Origin: Planctomycetota bacterium
GTDB taxonomy: Bacteria; Planctomycetota; Phycisphaerae; UBA1845
DNA length: 64,000 nt
Direction: 5' to 3'
NCBI GenBank assembly: GCA_029558835.1
Contig: JAKQDH010000178.1
Location: 1-64,000 of the forward strand
Shown here: positions 24,820 to 33,025 of the stretch, piece after piece
How positions within the stretch are numbered: the stretch's first letter is position 1
How the letters are laid out: each line of letters starts with the position of its first letter
Made by a program: the position numbers and the translations under genes
Notes under the pieces: model-generated
Databases searched by the model: none
What the model saw: only the letters and a program-made list of their open reading frames with translations
Told to the model about the DNA's origin: nothing

Positions 24820-25134
24820 TTACCCTTGCAGCTTCGTCGCCCGGTCCACATCGATCGTCGCCAGCACGCGGTAGAAGTTCACGCAGATCGCCACCGCAAT
24901 GGCCGCTTCCGCCGCCGCCAGCACAATCACAAACAGTGCCAGAATCTGCCCGTCGATGCCCGCCCGGCAGAGGTAGCGGTCGAAGGCGATCAGGTTCACA
25001 TTGGCGCTGTTGAGCACCAGCTCGACACCCATGAGGATCCCGATTGCGTTTCGCTTGGTGGCCATCACGAAGATGCCGCCGCAGAGCAGCACGGCCGCTA
25101 CCACCAGGTAATGCATCAAGCCGATCGTAAGCAT
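24820..25134 (-). CDS. nuoK: NADH-quinone oxidoreductase subunit K
   Basis: NuoK is a three-helix subunit in the proton channel region of complex I. The 104-residue length is exactly typical. Conserved features are LFCGGIF-like LLCGGIFVMATKRNAIGILMGVELVLNSANVNL around 16-48, with the essential glutamate in MGVELVLN. Also present is ILALFVIVLAAAEAAIAVAI near 64-83, with the second conserved glutamate. The ATG is at 25134, five bases from the nuoJ stop, so it is tightly coupled to nuoJ. Confidence 0.97.
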   Translation of the reverse strand: MLTIGLMHYLVVAAVLLCGGIFVMATKRNAIGILMGVELVLNSANVNLIAFDRYLCRAGIDGQILALFVIVLAAAEAAIAVAICVNFYRVLATIDVDRATKLQG

Positions 25135-25138
25135 CGGT

Positions 25139-25912
25139 CTACTTCTTCGTATCCCGGGCCAGGTGGGCCGCGCCCACCATCACGATAAACAGCAGCACGC
25201 CCGCCGCCTCGAACGGCAGCACGTACTTGCTGAGCAACACTTCGCCGATGCGGGCCACCGGCACGCCGGGGGTCGTCGCCTGCGTGCCGACCCATTCCGC
25301 CCGCCCCAGCAGCAGGCACAAGCTGACCAGCAGCACCAGGCACACCACCCCGGCTCCGTACAGCTCCCACGCCCGGCAGTTGTAGCGGGCCCACGGCGAG
25401 CGACTGGTCAGCATCACGCCGAATACCAGCAGTACCAGCGTGCCGCCCACGTACACGATAAGCTGGATCGCGCCGAGGAACGTCGCGGCCAGCAGGAAAT
25501 ACAGCAAGGCGACCAAACCCAGCGTCACGAACAGCCAGACGGCCATCCGCACCACGCTGCGGCTCAGGCAGATACCCAGCACGGAGATCACCACGCCCGT
25601 GGCCACCAGGTAGAACAGCACCGCCTCCAGCAGGCCCGGCTGCTCACCGCGGACTACGCCGGCCGTCTCACCGGCAGCCATGGCCACCCCGCCTGTTCCG
25701 GCCAGCGTCACCGCCAGCGCGAGCACCACGGCGGCCACCCGGCGGTGGGCCCCAGGGTGGCATGGGCAAGCGCAGCGTCGCCATGCCCTCTGCGGGGCGA
25801 GCGGGCCCATGCCGCAGCATGCCGGCGCCTTCGGCTTGGGCATGCCACCCGGGCGTGGCTTGGATACGCCACCCCGACGCGGCTTGGATGTGCCGCCCTC
25901 TTGGTTTCCCAT
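25139..25912 (-). CDS. nuoJ: NADH-quinone oxidoreductase subunit J with a repeat-derived N-terminal extension
   Basis: NuoJ is a membrane-arm subunit of complex I whose third helix shifts during coupling. The conserved part begins near residue 92 (LLEAVLFYLVATGVVISVLGI) and includes AATFLGAIQLIVYVGGTLVLLVFGVML near 134-160, the most diagnostic stretch. The 257-residue product is about 70-90 residues longer than usual. Residues 2-57 are Lys/Pro/Gly/Cys-rich (GGTSKPRRGG, KPRPGGMPKPKAP) and are encoded by a family B dispersed repeat at 25743-25905. ATG 25912 has AGGA upstream (AGCAGGAAAACGCAA). An internal start closer to the first helix is possible, for example near residue 60-80, which would leave the repeat untranslated. 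It ends 4 bases before nuoK. Confidence 0.9.
   Translation of the reverse strand: MGNQEGGTSKPRRGGVSKPRPGGMPKPKAPACCGMGPLAPQRAWRRCACPCHPGAHRRVAAVVLALAVTLAGTGGVAMAAGETAGVVRGEQPGLLEAVLFYLVATGVVISVLGICLSRSVVRMAVWLFVTLGLVALLYFLLAATFLGAIQLIVYVGGTLVLLVFGVMLTSRSPWARYNCRAWELYGAGVVCLVLLVSLCLLLGRAEWVGTQATTPGVPVARIGEVLLSKYVLPFEAAGVLLFIVMVGAAHLARDTKK
25743..25905. repeat. family B repeat overlapping the 5' end of nuoJ
   Basis: The stretch contains several GGCATG/CATGCC words, CGGCATGCTGCGGCATGGG and GGCTTGGAT repeats on the two strands. It resembles 27565-27690 and 44826-44942 (CGCATGCCGG...CGGCGCCTTCGGCTTGGGCA is shared almost exactly with 44886-44930). If ATG 25912 is the true start, this repeat is translated as the nuoJ N-terminus. 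Confidence 0.7.
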
Positions 25913-25926
25913 TTGCGTTTTCCTGC

Positions 25927-27492
25927 TCAGGCTCCCGACAGCGGATCCATCGCCAGATAGCCCACCAGCGGCCGGCGGTGGATGAAGCCGTACACCGCGA
26001 TCACCACGAACCCGGCCGCGAATACCAGACCAATCAGTCCGAGAATCCAGTTCACGATCCGCGCGAACCACTCCCAGCCTGCACTGCCCGACATCGACAC
26101 CCAGACCCACACGGCCGTGCCGAGCACCAGCAGCATCGTCAGCGGCAGCAGCACCTGCACGCAGGCGTACAGCACCTGGTCGATGCGAATCCGCGGCAGC
26201 GTCCAGCGGACCCAAAGCTGCGTGTACAGCAGCACGCCGCACTTAAACAGCAGCCACAGCGGGCCGCTGAACAAAACGCCTTTCAAACCGCGGGCCAGCG
26301 CCGCGCTGCCCAGTACGGTGGTGATCGAGTCGCCCCAGGCGGCCGGCAACGGCGAGTTCCACCCGCCCAGAAACAGGATGCACGCCAGGGCGGCCACCAC
26401 GAACATCGCGGCATACTCGGCGAAGAAGAACAGCGCCCAGCGGAACCCGGAATACTCCGTCATGAAGCCCGCCACCAGCTCGCTCTCCGCCTCCGGCAGA
26501 TCGAACGGGGCTCGCTTGCAGGCCGCCAGCGACGCGATGAAGTACGTGACAAACGCCGCAAACGCGAACGGGTTGGTGAAGGCCAGCCACGAGAACCACC
26601 CCCCCGTCTGCTGCTTGCCAATCTCCACCAGGCTGAGCGTGCCCGCGCAGATCACCGGCACCAGCAGGGCCATGCCCAGCGGAATCTCATACGAAACCAT
26701 CTGGCAGGCTTCCCGCATTGCTCCGTACAGGCTCCATTTGTTGTTGGACGCCCAGCCGCCGACGATCACTCCGACCACCTCGACCCCCAGCATGGCGAGA
26801 ATGAAGAGCAGGGCCGAATCGAGCTCCCGGAATACCCAGAGCAGCCCGAACGGCAGGGCCACGAATGCACACAGCGAGGGAATAATCGTGAAGTACGGCG
26901 CGGCCCGGAACAGCGCCTGGTCGGCACCCGCCGGCACGAGGTCCTCTTTGAGGACGAGCTTGAGTCCGTCGGCCGCCGACTGCGCCCAGCCGTGCCAGCC
27001 GCCCACGCGCATCAGCCCCAGCCGGGACTGGATGCGCCCGGCCACCTTCCGCTCCCACCAGATCGCAAAGGCCGGCACGATGCAGAACAAAGCGAAGATC
27101 GCGCCCAGAATGACCAGGTCCCGGACGATCCGGAACTGGCAGATCCACACGACGTACTTCATCAGCCCGGCCGCCGGTGTTGCCCGAGTGGTCAGCACGC
27201 TGCCGATGGCCGCGGGCGGCAGCCCCCACGTGCTCGGCGCGCCCCACTCCACGTCAGGCTGCCCAGCCGGTGACGCCTCTCCCACCGCCACCAGGGTGAA
27301 GGCAAACAACTCGCCGCAGGCCCACACCAACAGCGGTGTCACCACCAGCGTGGCCAGGAAAATGAGCAGCGCGACCCGCGGCAGGATGGGCGTCGCCACG
27401 GCATAGATGCCCTTGCCGATGGCCGCCAACAGCCGGCCGAACGGGCCGAACCTCGGCTTTCGGGATGTCCACGGAACGGAAAACTGCGTCAC
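25927..27492 (-). CDS. nuoH: NADH-quinone oxidoreductase subunit H, N-terminally extended
   Basis: NuoH sits at the junction of peripheral and membrane arms and forms part of the quinone chamber. Diagnostic blocks are WWERKVAGRIQSRLGLMRVG (about 141-160), GLKLVLKEDLVPAGAD (about 172-187), YEIPLGMALL and RAPFDLPEAESELVAGFMTEYSG (about 335-357), which are invariant in the family. Counting from the GTG at 27492 the protein has 521 residues, versus ~330 in common homologues; extra membrane helices precede and follow the core. That GTG has GGAGAGG six bases upstream, a very good site. The frame is open to 27651 but that part is translated repeat. The nuoJ start follows its stop by 14 bases. Confidence 0.93.
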   Translation of the reverse strand: MTQFSVPWTSRKPRFGPFGRLLAAIGKGIYAVATPILPRVALLIFLATLVVTPLLVWACGELFAFTLVAVGEASPAGQPDVEWGAPSTWGLPPAAIGSVLTTRATPAAGLMKYVVWICQFRIVRDLVILGAIFALFCIVPAFAIWWERKVAGRIQSRLGLMRVGGWHGWAQSAADGLKLVLKEDLVPAGADQALFRAAPYFTIIPSLCAFVALPFGLLWVFRELDSALLFILAMLGVEVVGVIVGGWASNNKWSLYGAMREACQMVSYEIPLGMALLVPVICAGTLSLVEIGKQQTGGWFSWLAFTNPFAFAAFVTYFIASLAACKRAPFDLPEAESELVAGFMTEYSGFRWALFFFAEYAAMFVVAALACILFLGGWNSPLPAAWGDSITTVLGSAALARGLKGVLFSGPLWLLFKCGVLLYTQLWVRWTLPRIRIDQVLYACVQVLLPLTMLLVLGTAVWVWVSMSGSAGWEWFARIVNWILGLIGLVFAAGFVVIAVYGFIHRRPLVGYLAMDPLSGA

Positions 27493-27562
27493 CGTGCCTC
27501 TCCGAACTGCCCCACCACACACCCAAACGCCCGGGGTACCATTGCCCCGGTCGCTCTGACAA

Positions 27563-27690
27563 CTGGCATGCCACGCCGCCTCAGAGCCGCAGGGGTGCCA
27601 TGCTTTCCCGCGACAGCAGTCGCGGGTAAGCATGCACTGGCGACCGACCACATGCCCACCCCCGCCTGCAGCGGGTTAGGGCATGCCACC
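27563..27690. repeat. family B repeat in the nuoD-nuoH gap
   Basis: This gap holds the hairpin core CATGCTTTCCCGCGACAGCA / GTCGCGGGTAAGCATG (about 27599-27634), nearly identical to 6342-6378. It is flanked by GGCATGCCAC and GGGCATGCCACCCG words. It splits nuoD from nuoH by 225 bases inside the operon. Confidence 0.8.
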
Positions 27691-27717
27691 CGCCGGCGAG
27701 CAGATCATCTCACTCTG

Positions 27718-28920
27718 CTACCGATCCACGTCTCCCATCACCACGTCGATGCTGCCGAAGATGGCCGGGATGTCCGCGATCAGGATGTCCCGCAGCACGT
27801 GCGTGGCGATCGACAGGTTGCAGAAGCACGGGCCCCGCGCCTTGACCCGGGCGGGAATCGTCGAGCCGTCGCCGCGCACGTAGAAACCCATCTGCCCGCG
27901 CGGATTCTCCGTCTCCACGTAGACCTCATCATCCGGCAGCTTGATGTTCTTGGCCTTCTTGGCCATCACGTCCCCGTCCGGCAACTGGTCCAGCGCCTGC
28001 CGGATGATCCGGACACACTGCTCCATCTCGAGCAGGCGGAGGAAATAGCGGTTCCACGAGTCGCCGACCAGCACCCCCTGCGGTACGCCGGGGGCGCCGC
28101 CGGGCTGGCCGATGGGAATCTCGAAATCGTATTTCTCGTAACCGTCATAGGGCTTCACCTTCCGCAGGTCCCAGCGGATACCACTGGCCCGCAGGCAGAC
28201 GCCGGTAAGACCCCACGCCAAGGCGTCCGCCAGCGAGATCACGCCGACCTTGCTGGTCCGCTTCACGAAAATGTGGTTCCAACTTAACAGTTGGTTGTAC
28301 TCGAGGATCTTCGGCTCGAAGTAATCGAGGAACTCCCGGCAGCGGTCCACGAAGCCTTCGGGCAGGTCCTGCGTTACGCCGCCCGGCGTGATGTAACTGT
28401 ACGTCAACCGCGCCCCGCAGGTCGCCTCGAACAGATCGAGGATCATCTCCCGCTCGCGGAAGCAATACAGAAACGGCGTGAACGCCCCCATGTCCAGGCC
28501 GTAGGAGCCGACCGAGACTAAGTGCGACGCGATGCGGTTCAGCTCTGCGAAGATGACGCGGATGGCCTGCGCCCGTGGCGGCACTTCCAGGCCGGCCAGC
28601 TTCTCGATCGCCAGGGCCCACGTCTGGTTGTTGTTCATGCCGGCGACATAGTCCATCCGGTCGGTGTAGGGCACGTACTGAAACGGCTGGAGGCTCTCGC
28701 CGATCTTCTCCGCGCAGCGGTGCAGGTAGCCGAGGTGAGGGATCGCCTCCTGCACCATCTCTCCGTCGGTGCGCAGCACCATCCGCAGCACCCCGTGCGT
28801 CGACGGGTGCTGCGGGCCCATGTTGACGACCATCTCCTCCGTAGGCAGGTCGCTCTGGACGCTGCGGTAGTACTCCCGCAGTACCTCCGGAGTCGAGTCC
28901 ATTACCATCTCACGCGCCAT
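27718..28920 (-). CDS. nuoD: NADH-quinone oxidoreductase subunit D
   Basis: NuoD is the 49-kDa peripheral-arm subunit that forms the quinone-binding site with NuoB. The 400-residue protein shows the family start VVNMGPQHPSTHGVLRMVLR (31-50), HRCAEKIGES (about 68-77), YTDRMDYVAGMNNNQTWALAIEKL (about 85-108), and the C-terminal ending DILIADIPAIFGSIDVVMGDVDR. The histidine of QHPSTHG and the conserved tyrosine of the quinone site (YTDRMDY) are present. Length is normal. ATG 28920 begins MAREMVMDS, and a second ATG at 28905 is possible. It is separated from nuoC by a 341-base repeat-rich gap and from nuoH by a family B repeat. Confidence 0.97.
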   Translation of the reverse strand: MAREMVMDSTPEVLREYYRSVQSDLPTEEMVVNMGPQHPSTHGVLRMVLRTDGEMVQEAIPHLGYLHRCAEKIGESLQPFQYVPYTDRMDYVAGMNNNQTWALAIEKLAGLEVPPRAQAIRVIFAELNRIASHLVSVGSYGLDMGAFTPFLYCFREREMILDLFEATCGARLTYSYITPGGVTQDLPEGFVDRCREFLDYFEPKILEYNQLLSWNHIFVKRTSKVGVISLADALAWGLTGVCLRASGIRWDLRKVKPYDGYEKYDFEIPIGQPGGAPGVPQGVLVGDSWNRYFLRLLEMEQCVRIIRQALDQLPDGDVMAKKAKNIKLPDDEVYVETENPRGQMGFYVRGDGSTIPARVKARGPCFCNLSIATHVLRDILIADIPAIFGSIDVVMGDVDR

Positions 28921-29261
28921 GCCGACGTCCTGACATCACGAAGCCGAAGTCGCAAGTCTGAGATCCCCAATTTAGAATCTCAAATCTGATGTGCCACATC
29001 CCGAATGCAACACGTCAAATCCGGAAACTCAAATCTGCAATTTCAAATCTGCAATCTCAACTCTGCAATCTCAAATTCAAGATTCGCAACCTCCAATCCC
29101 GACTCGTTCCCCCGCCATTTCGAATCCGCTTCTGCCGTCTCGACTCAACTCCCCCAACCGCGGTGCCGCCTCTCTTGCCCGTTACCTCTTGCCTCTGGCC
29201 TGGTGGCCCCTTGCCTTTGCCTCTGCAATTCGCTATTCGTCATTCGCACTTCGCTATTCGG
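28921..29261. repeat. AT-rich word array between nuoC and nuoD
   Basis: This gap inside the operon repeats AATCTGCAATTTCAAATC-like words at a period of about 11-15 bases (28965-29100), then CTCTTGCC words (29170-29215) and ATTCGCTATTCG words (29224-29262). It is clearly lower in GC than the flanking genes, and no gene is seen. Similar arrays lie at 5137-5258 and 7481-7600. Confidence 0.7.
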
Positions 29262-29795
29262 CTAGTGCCTTGGGTTCGGCAACTCATACTCCGTCGTTGC
29301 CGGTATCCCGTGGTACTCCAGCGGAAACTCATAATCCTTCCGCAAGGGATGCCCTACCCAGTCGTCCGGCAGCAGAATCCGCCGGGGGTCGGGATGCCCG
29401 TCAAAGACGATGCCCATGAGGTCGTACGCCTCGCGCTCGTGCCAGTCCGCGGCCGGCCAGATGCGGGCGACGCTCGGAATATGGGGATTCTTGCGGTCCA
29501 CCACCACGCGCACCGCGAACTCGTGCGTCTGCGTGATCAGTTCCGTCCCGCGGCTCACCTCCACCGCCATCAGGTCATACACGCACGCCAGCCGATCGTC
29601 CGCCAGCAGGTCCACCGACGAAATCGACCGCAGCAGGTTGAAACCCAGCCGCGGATCGTCGCGCAGAAACAGCGCCACCTGCGGCCAGGCGGCCGCGTCG
29701 ATCACCGCATACGGATGCCCGCCGCCCAGCACCAGGTCCTGCACCGCCTGGGGAAACTGCGTCTTCAGAAGTTGACCGATCTCTTCGGGTGTCAC
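29262..29795 (-). CDS. nuoC: NADH-quinone oxidoreductase subunit C
   Basis: NuoC is the 30-kDa peripheral-arm subunit. The 177-residue protein carries the family signature ADWHEREAYDLMGIVFDGHPDPRRILLPDDW (about 116-146), ending with HPLRKDYEFP. It is a stand-alone NuoC, not fused to NuoD as in enterobacteria. The start at 29795 is GTG (MTPEEIGQLLKTQFP); I see no better site. It lies 72 bases after nuoB, and that spacer holds a remnant of a family A repeat. Confidence 0.95.
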   Translation of the reverse strand: MTPEEIGQLLKTQFPQAVQDLVLGGGHPYAVIDAAAWPQVALFLRDDPRLGFNLLRSISSVDLLADDRLACVYDLMAVEVSRGTELITQTHEFAVRVVVDRKNPHIPSVARIWPAADWHEREAYDLMGIVFDGHPDPRRILLPDDWVGHPLRKDYEFPLEYHGIPATTEYELPNPRH

Positions 29796-29825
29796 CGCTG
29801 CGTTCCGTTCCGCCGTTCGCCTTCC

Positions 29826-29871
29826 ACGTCGGCCACGGGGGGCCGATGCTACTTGGTCAACAGACTCCTAG
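29826..29871. repeat. partial family A repeat between nuoB and nuoC
   Basis: The stretch CACGTCGGCCACGGGG followed by GGCCGATGCTACTTGGTCAACAG resembles the right half of the elements at 13328-13437 and 50305-50418. The right end reaches into the last codon of nuoB. Confidence 0.55.
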
Positions 29872-30374
29872 GCCGGCACCGCCCGCGCCGGCTGCTTCGC
29901 AATACTCTGGTGCCGAATCTTGTCCTGCAAGCGGAGGAGGCCCTCCAGCAACGACTCCGGTCGCGGCGGGCAACCGGGCACGTACACGTCCACCGGCACC
30001 ACCAGGTCCACACCCTTCACCACGTGGTAGCCGTGCTTGAAGTACGGTCCGCCGCCGACCGTGCAGGCGCCCATGGCGATCACATACTTGGGCTCGGGTA
30101 TCTGGTTGAACAGGCGCTTCAGCCGCGAGGCCATCTTGTAGGTCACCGTACCTGCCACGATCATCAGGTCCGCCTGCCGCGGCGTCGGGCGGAAGGCCCC
30201 GGCGCCGAAGCGGTCGAAGTCGAACCGCGAAGCCCCGGTGGCCATCATCTCGATCGCGCAGCACGCCAGCCCGAATGTCACCGGCCAGAGGCTGTTGGAC
30301 CGGCCCCAGTTGATGAGCCAATCCAGCGACGTGATGATCACGCCCTCCTCAAATCGGTTCTCAATCCAACTCAT
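29868..30374 (-). CDS. nuoB: NADH-quinone oxidoreductase subunit B
   Basis: NuoB holds the N2 [4Fe-4S] cluster that reduces quinone. The four ligands are visible: the tandem Cys38-Cys39 in FGLACCAIEMM, Cys104 in GACTVGGGPY and Cys135 in VYVPGCPPRPE. The 168-residue length is normal. ATG 30374 is chosen because GGAG lies 7 bases ahead and it shares an ATGA overlap with the nuoA stop; the open frame upstream to 30476 is nuoA shadow. Confidence 0.97.
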   Translation of the reverse strand: MSWIENRFEEGVIITSLDWLINWGRSNSLWPVTFGLACCAIEMMATGASRFDFDRFGAGAFRPTPRQADLMIVAGTVTYKMASRLKRLFNQIPEPKYVIAMGACTVGGGPYFKHGYHVVKGVDLVVPVDVYVPGCPPRPESLLEGLLRLQDKIRHQSIAKQPARAVPA

Positions 30375-30865
30375 TCGGCTGCTCCGAAGTGGCGCTCCGC
30401 TTTCGCTCCGCCCAGCAGCGACTCCCGTTTCTGCGCGCTGCTCGACCGCACCCACTCCAGGTATCCGCTCTTCCATTCATACAGGAACGGAATGGCGATC
30501 AACAGGAAGAACACCAGAAACGCCCAGAACGCCCAGGAGCCCGCCCCGGCCGCCCCCATCTTCTGGAACGCCGCCGCCCAGGGCCACAACAGCGCCACCT
30601 CCACGTCGAACACGATGAATACCAGGGCGACGGTGTAGAAACGCAGGTCGAACTGCACCCAGCTTTCACCCACCGCGGGCTCGCCGCACTCGTAGGCGGC
30701 GTCCTTCTCCGGGTGCGGCTGGCGCGACGAGGTCAGGCGCGAGATGCTCAGCCCGACGAACGCCAGTACGAATCCCGCCACCACGAACAGCAGCAACCCC
30801 AGCACCAACTGCACGTTGGTGTCCGCGGCTGCCGTCGCCAGCAATGTCCCGCCCGTCTGCATCAT
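30371..30865 (-). CDS. nuoA: NADH-quinone oxidoreductase subunit A
   Basis: NuoA is a three-helix membrane subunit at the foot of the peripheral arm. The conserved YECGEPAVGESWVQFDLRFYTVALVFIVFDVEVALLWPWA lies near 58-97, including the Cys-Gly-Glu loop and the FDVE motif. At 164 residues it is longer than the usual ~120-145 because of a charged tail (about 135-164). Three start codons lie in a row (GTG 30868, ATG 30865, ATG 30862); ATG 30865 has GGA about six bases ahead and overlaps the nuoI stop. Its own stop overlaps nuoB. Confidence 0.96.
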   Translation of the reverse strand: MMQTGGTLLATAAADTNVQLVLGLLLFVVAGFVLAFVGLSISRLTSSRQPHPEKDAAYECGEPAVGESWVQFDLRFYTVALVFIVFDVEVALLWPWAAAFQKMGAAGAGSWAFWAFLVFFLLIAIPFLYEWKSGYLEWVRSSSAQKRESLLGGAKAERHFGAAE

Positions 30866-31578
30866 CACGAGTCCTTCGGCGCCGCTTCCGCCGCGTCACC
30901 CTCTTTCTTGGCGGCCGGCTTCTTCTTGGGCGCCTCCTGCTCGGTCAGCGCCTTGAGCATCGCCTCCCGGCGCTTCTCCGGCTGACCGGCGAAGCCGTCC
31001 GCCGAATGCGTATACTCCTGCCACTCGCGCTGGCGGTCGGTCGCCCACTGGGGCACGTGCCTGCGCACGCTCATCCACAGCGGCTGCGGCGTCTGCAACC
31101 CCTGCTTGGCGAGCTCCGTGAACTCCACGATCATGTTCTCCCGCGTGTACGCGGACATGTCGTGAACGTTGCCCATGTGGATACAATCCGTCGGGCAAGG
31201 CTCCGTGCACAACGCACAGAACATGCACTTCGAGTAGTCGATGGCGTAACGCACCAGCGCGCCGCCGACCGCCACCCCCGTCTCCTTGTCGATCTTGCGC
31301 GGAGCCGTCTTGTCGATGTAGATGCAGTCCACCGGGCACGCCTTGGCGCAGGCGTCGCAGGCGATGCACTTCTCGATCTCGTAATAGTGAAAACCCCGGA
31401 AACGCGGCTGCAACGTCGGCGCCACGTCCGGGTACTGCACCGTCACCGTCTTGGCAAAACAGTATTTCAGCGTGATCCGCATGCCGATCAAGATGCTCTT
31501 GACCGTCTGCGCGATGTTGTGGAAGTAGTCACGACCCGGGCCGGCGTGCATCACGTCCTTCTGGCTCGACATCACCAC
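30865..31578 (-). CDS. nuoI: NADH-quinone oxidoreductase subunit I, first gene of the operon
   Basis: NuoI carries two [4Fe-4S] clusters (N6a, N6b) in the peripheral arm. The two ferredoxin motifs are CIACDACAKACP (Cys71, 74, 77, 81) and CMFCALCTEPCP (Cys118, 121, 124, 128). The 237-residue protein has an extended C-terminus with a lysine/alanine-rich tail after about 205. The start could be GTG 31578 or ATG 31572 (MSSQKDVMHAG). It is the first gene of the nuo operon here, ahead of nuoA, whereas nuoI usually lies between nuoH and nuoJ. A promoter with a good match lies 56-84 bases upstream. Confidence 0.95.
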   Translation of the reverse strand: MVMSSQKDVMHAGPGRDYFHNIAQTVKSILIGMRITLKYCFAKTVTVQYPDVAPTLQPRFRGFHYYEIEKCIACDACAKACPVDCIYIDKTAPRKIDKETGVAVGGALVRYAIDYSKCMFCALCTEPCPTDCIHMGNVHDMSAYTRENMIVEFTELAKQGLQTPQPLWMSVRRHVPQWATDRQREWQEYTHSADGFAGQPEKRREAMLKALTEQEAPKKKPAAKKEGDAAEAAPKDS

Positions 31579-31633
31579 GACCGTTTCCGACGCTTCCCTC
31601 CCGCCCCCATCGTCTTACCTTCGGAAACGCGGG

Positions 31634-31662
31634 ATTCTAACGGTCGCCTCTTCCCCTCGCAA
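31634..31662 (-). promoter_or_regulatory. sigma-70-like promoter of the nuo operon
   Basis: On the minus strand TAGAAT occupies 31639-31634 and TTGCGA 31662-31657, with a 17-base spacer. The nuoI start is 56 bases downstream of the -10. No operator-like palindrome is apparent next to it. Confidence 0.55.
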
Positions 31663-31768
31663 CCGCCTTAGCCTGCCGCGGCGCCCCATCGTCCCGACGC
31701 CGCAGCCCGGCGTCGCGTGCCACGCCCGGGCACGTCCCTGGCACCGGACGCCGCCCGGCCGCCCGTGC

Positions 31769-33025
31769 TCAGGCCGCGGGCCAACCCAGCAAGCTCAGCC
31801 GGAGCATGTTCCGGGCCACCTTGGCCGCCCGGTCCCGAATCTCCGCGCGCGACAGATGGGCGCCCAGCAGAAGCCGCTCGACCCGCACTCCCGCCGCGTC
31901 CGCCAGCGCTACGTACACCAGCCCCACCGGCCTCTCCGGAGGTCGCCCGCCATCCGGTCCCGCAATCCCCGTTGTCGCCAGCGCGAAGTCCGTCCCCGCC
32001 GCCGCGCGGCAGCCCCGCGCCATGGCCTCGGCCACCTCCCCACTTACCGCACCGTGGAGTTCGAGCAGGTCCGCCGGAACCCCCAGAAGCGCCGTCTTCG
32101 CTCGATTCGAATACGTGATGTAACCTTGGATAAAGTACGCGCTGCTTCCCGGCACGTCCGTCAAGGTCTTCGCCAGCAGCCCTCCGGTGCACGACTCCGC
32201 CGTCGCCACCGTCTTGCCGGCCGCCATGAGCAGCCTCGCCACCGCGTGCTCTAATGCCTCGTCCCCATCCCCAAACACCACCGACCCGAGCCGCTGGCGA
32301 ACCTCCGCCACGTCGGCCGCCACCAGGGCCTCTGCTTCCGCGGCGCTGTCGGCCGCCCCGACTACTCGGATGCTGATGACGCCCCCGCTGGCCGTGGTTC
32401 CCACGGCCGGGTTCCGCGCGCGAACCATCAGGTCCGCAATGGCCTCCCCGACCACGGCTTCCGGCAGCCCGAACGTGTTCACCCTGCGGACCACACCCAC
32501 CCGCCCGCTGGCGGCCGCGCCCAGGGACGCCGCCACGCTGTCGGCGAACATCGCCTTCATTTCCCCTGGTACACCCGGCAGTGCTACCAGTTGGGATCGG
32601 GGACCGCGATACCAGACGCCCGGGGCCGTCCCGCGAGGATTTGGCACAACCGCACAGCTTCCAGGCAGCAGCGCTTGCAGCCTATTGCCGGCTGGCATGG
32701 GGCGTTGCCAGCGCTCGAAGAACGCCTCGATCCGCCCAAGCGCCTCCCGGCTCTCCTCGAGCTTAACGCCGATCGCCCGCGCGATGCCCGCACGCGTCAG
32801 GTCGTCGGCCGTCGGCCCTAACCCACCGGTTGCAATCACCCAGTCCGCCTGGTCCAACCCCTGGCGAAAGACGCCCGCGATCTGCTCCACGTCATCCCCG
32901 ACTACCACCAGCCGCCGCACCCGGGCCCCGCGCACGCGGACCTGCTCGGCCAGCCACGCCGAGTTCGTGTCCACGGTTTGCCCCGTGACCAGCTCGTCCC
33001 CAATGGCCACAATGACCAAGTCCAC
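31769..33025 (-). CDS. cinA: CinA-family protein (MPT-binding domain plus nicotinamide-nucleotide amidohydrolase domain)
   Basis: The N-terminal half is the molybdopterin-binding/COG1058 domain: VDLVIVAIGDELVTGQTVDTNS at its start, VIATGGLGPTADDLT near 62-76 and LPGVPGEMKAMF near 153-164. The C-terminal half is the CinA domain that deamidates NMN: TVATAESCTGGLLAK near 278-292 and ATTGIAGPDGG near 355-365. The full-length form is about 415 residues, matching the 418 from GTG 33025. Frames upstream to 33139 do not look like family sequence. The role is recycling of NMN formed by DNA ligase and other pyridine-nucleotide repair. It is divergent from the ATP-grasp gene and separated from nuoI by 190 bases with no gene. 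Confidence 0.93.
   Translation of the reverse strand: MDLVIVAIGDELVTGQTVDTNSAWLAEQVRVRGARVRRLVVVGDDVEQIAGVFRQGLDQADWVIATGGLGPTADDLTRAGIARAIGVKLEESREALGRIEAFFERWQRPMPAGNRLQALLPGSCAVVPNPRGTAPGVWYRGPRSQLVALPGVPGEMKAMFADSVAASLGAAASGRVGVVRRVNTFGLPEAVVGEAIADLMVRARNPAVGTTASGGVISIRVVGAADSAAEAEALVAADVAEVRQRLGSVVFGDGDEALEHAVARLLMAAGKTVATAESCTGGLLAKTLTDVPGSSAYFIQGYITYSNRAKTALLGVPADLLELHGAVSGEVAEAMARGCRAAAGTDFALATTGIAGPDGGRPPERPVGLVYVALADAAGVRVERLLLGAHLSRAEIRDRAAKVARNMLRLSLLGWPAA

Noticed and set aside
27493..27651. N-terminal extension of nuoH
   Set aside because: The extension translates a family B repeat; GTG 27492 with GGAGAGG is a much better start.
28989..30638. 549-codon plus-strand frame
   Set aside because: Antisense to nuoC, nuoB and nuoA and running through the AT-rich word array.
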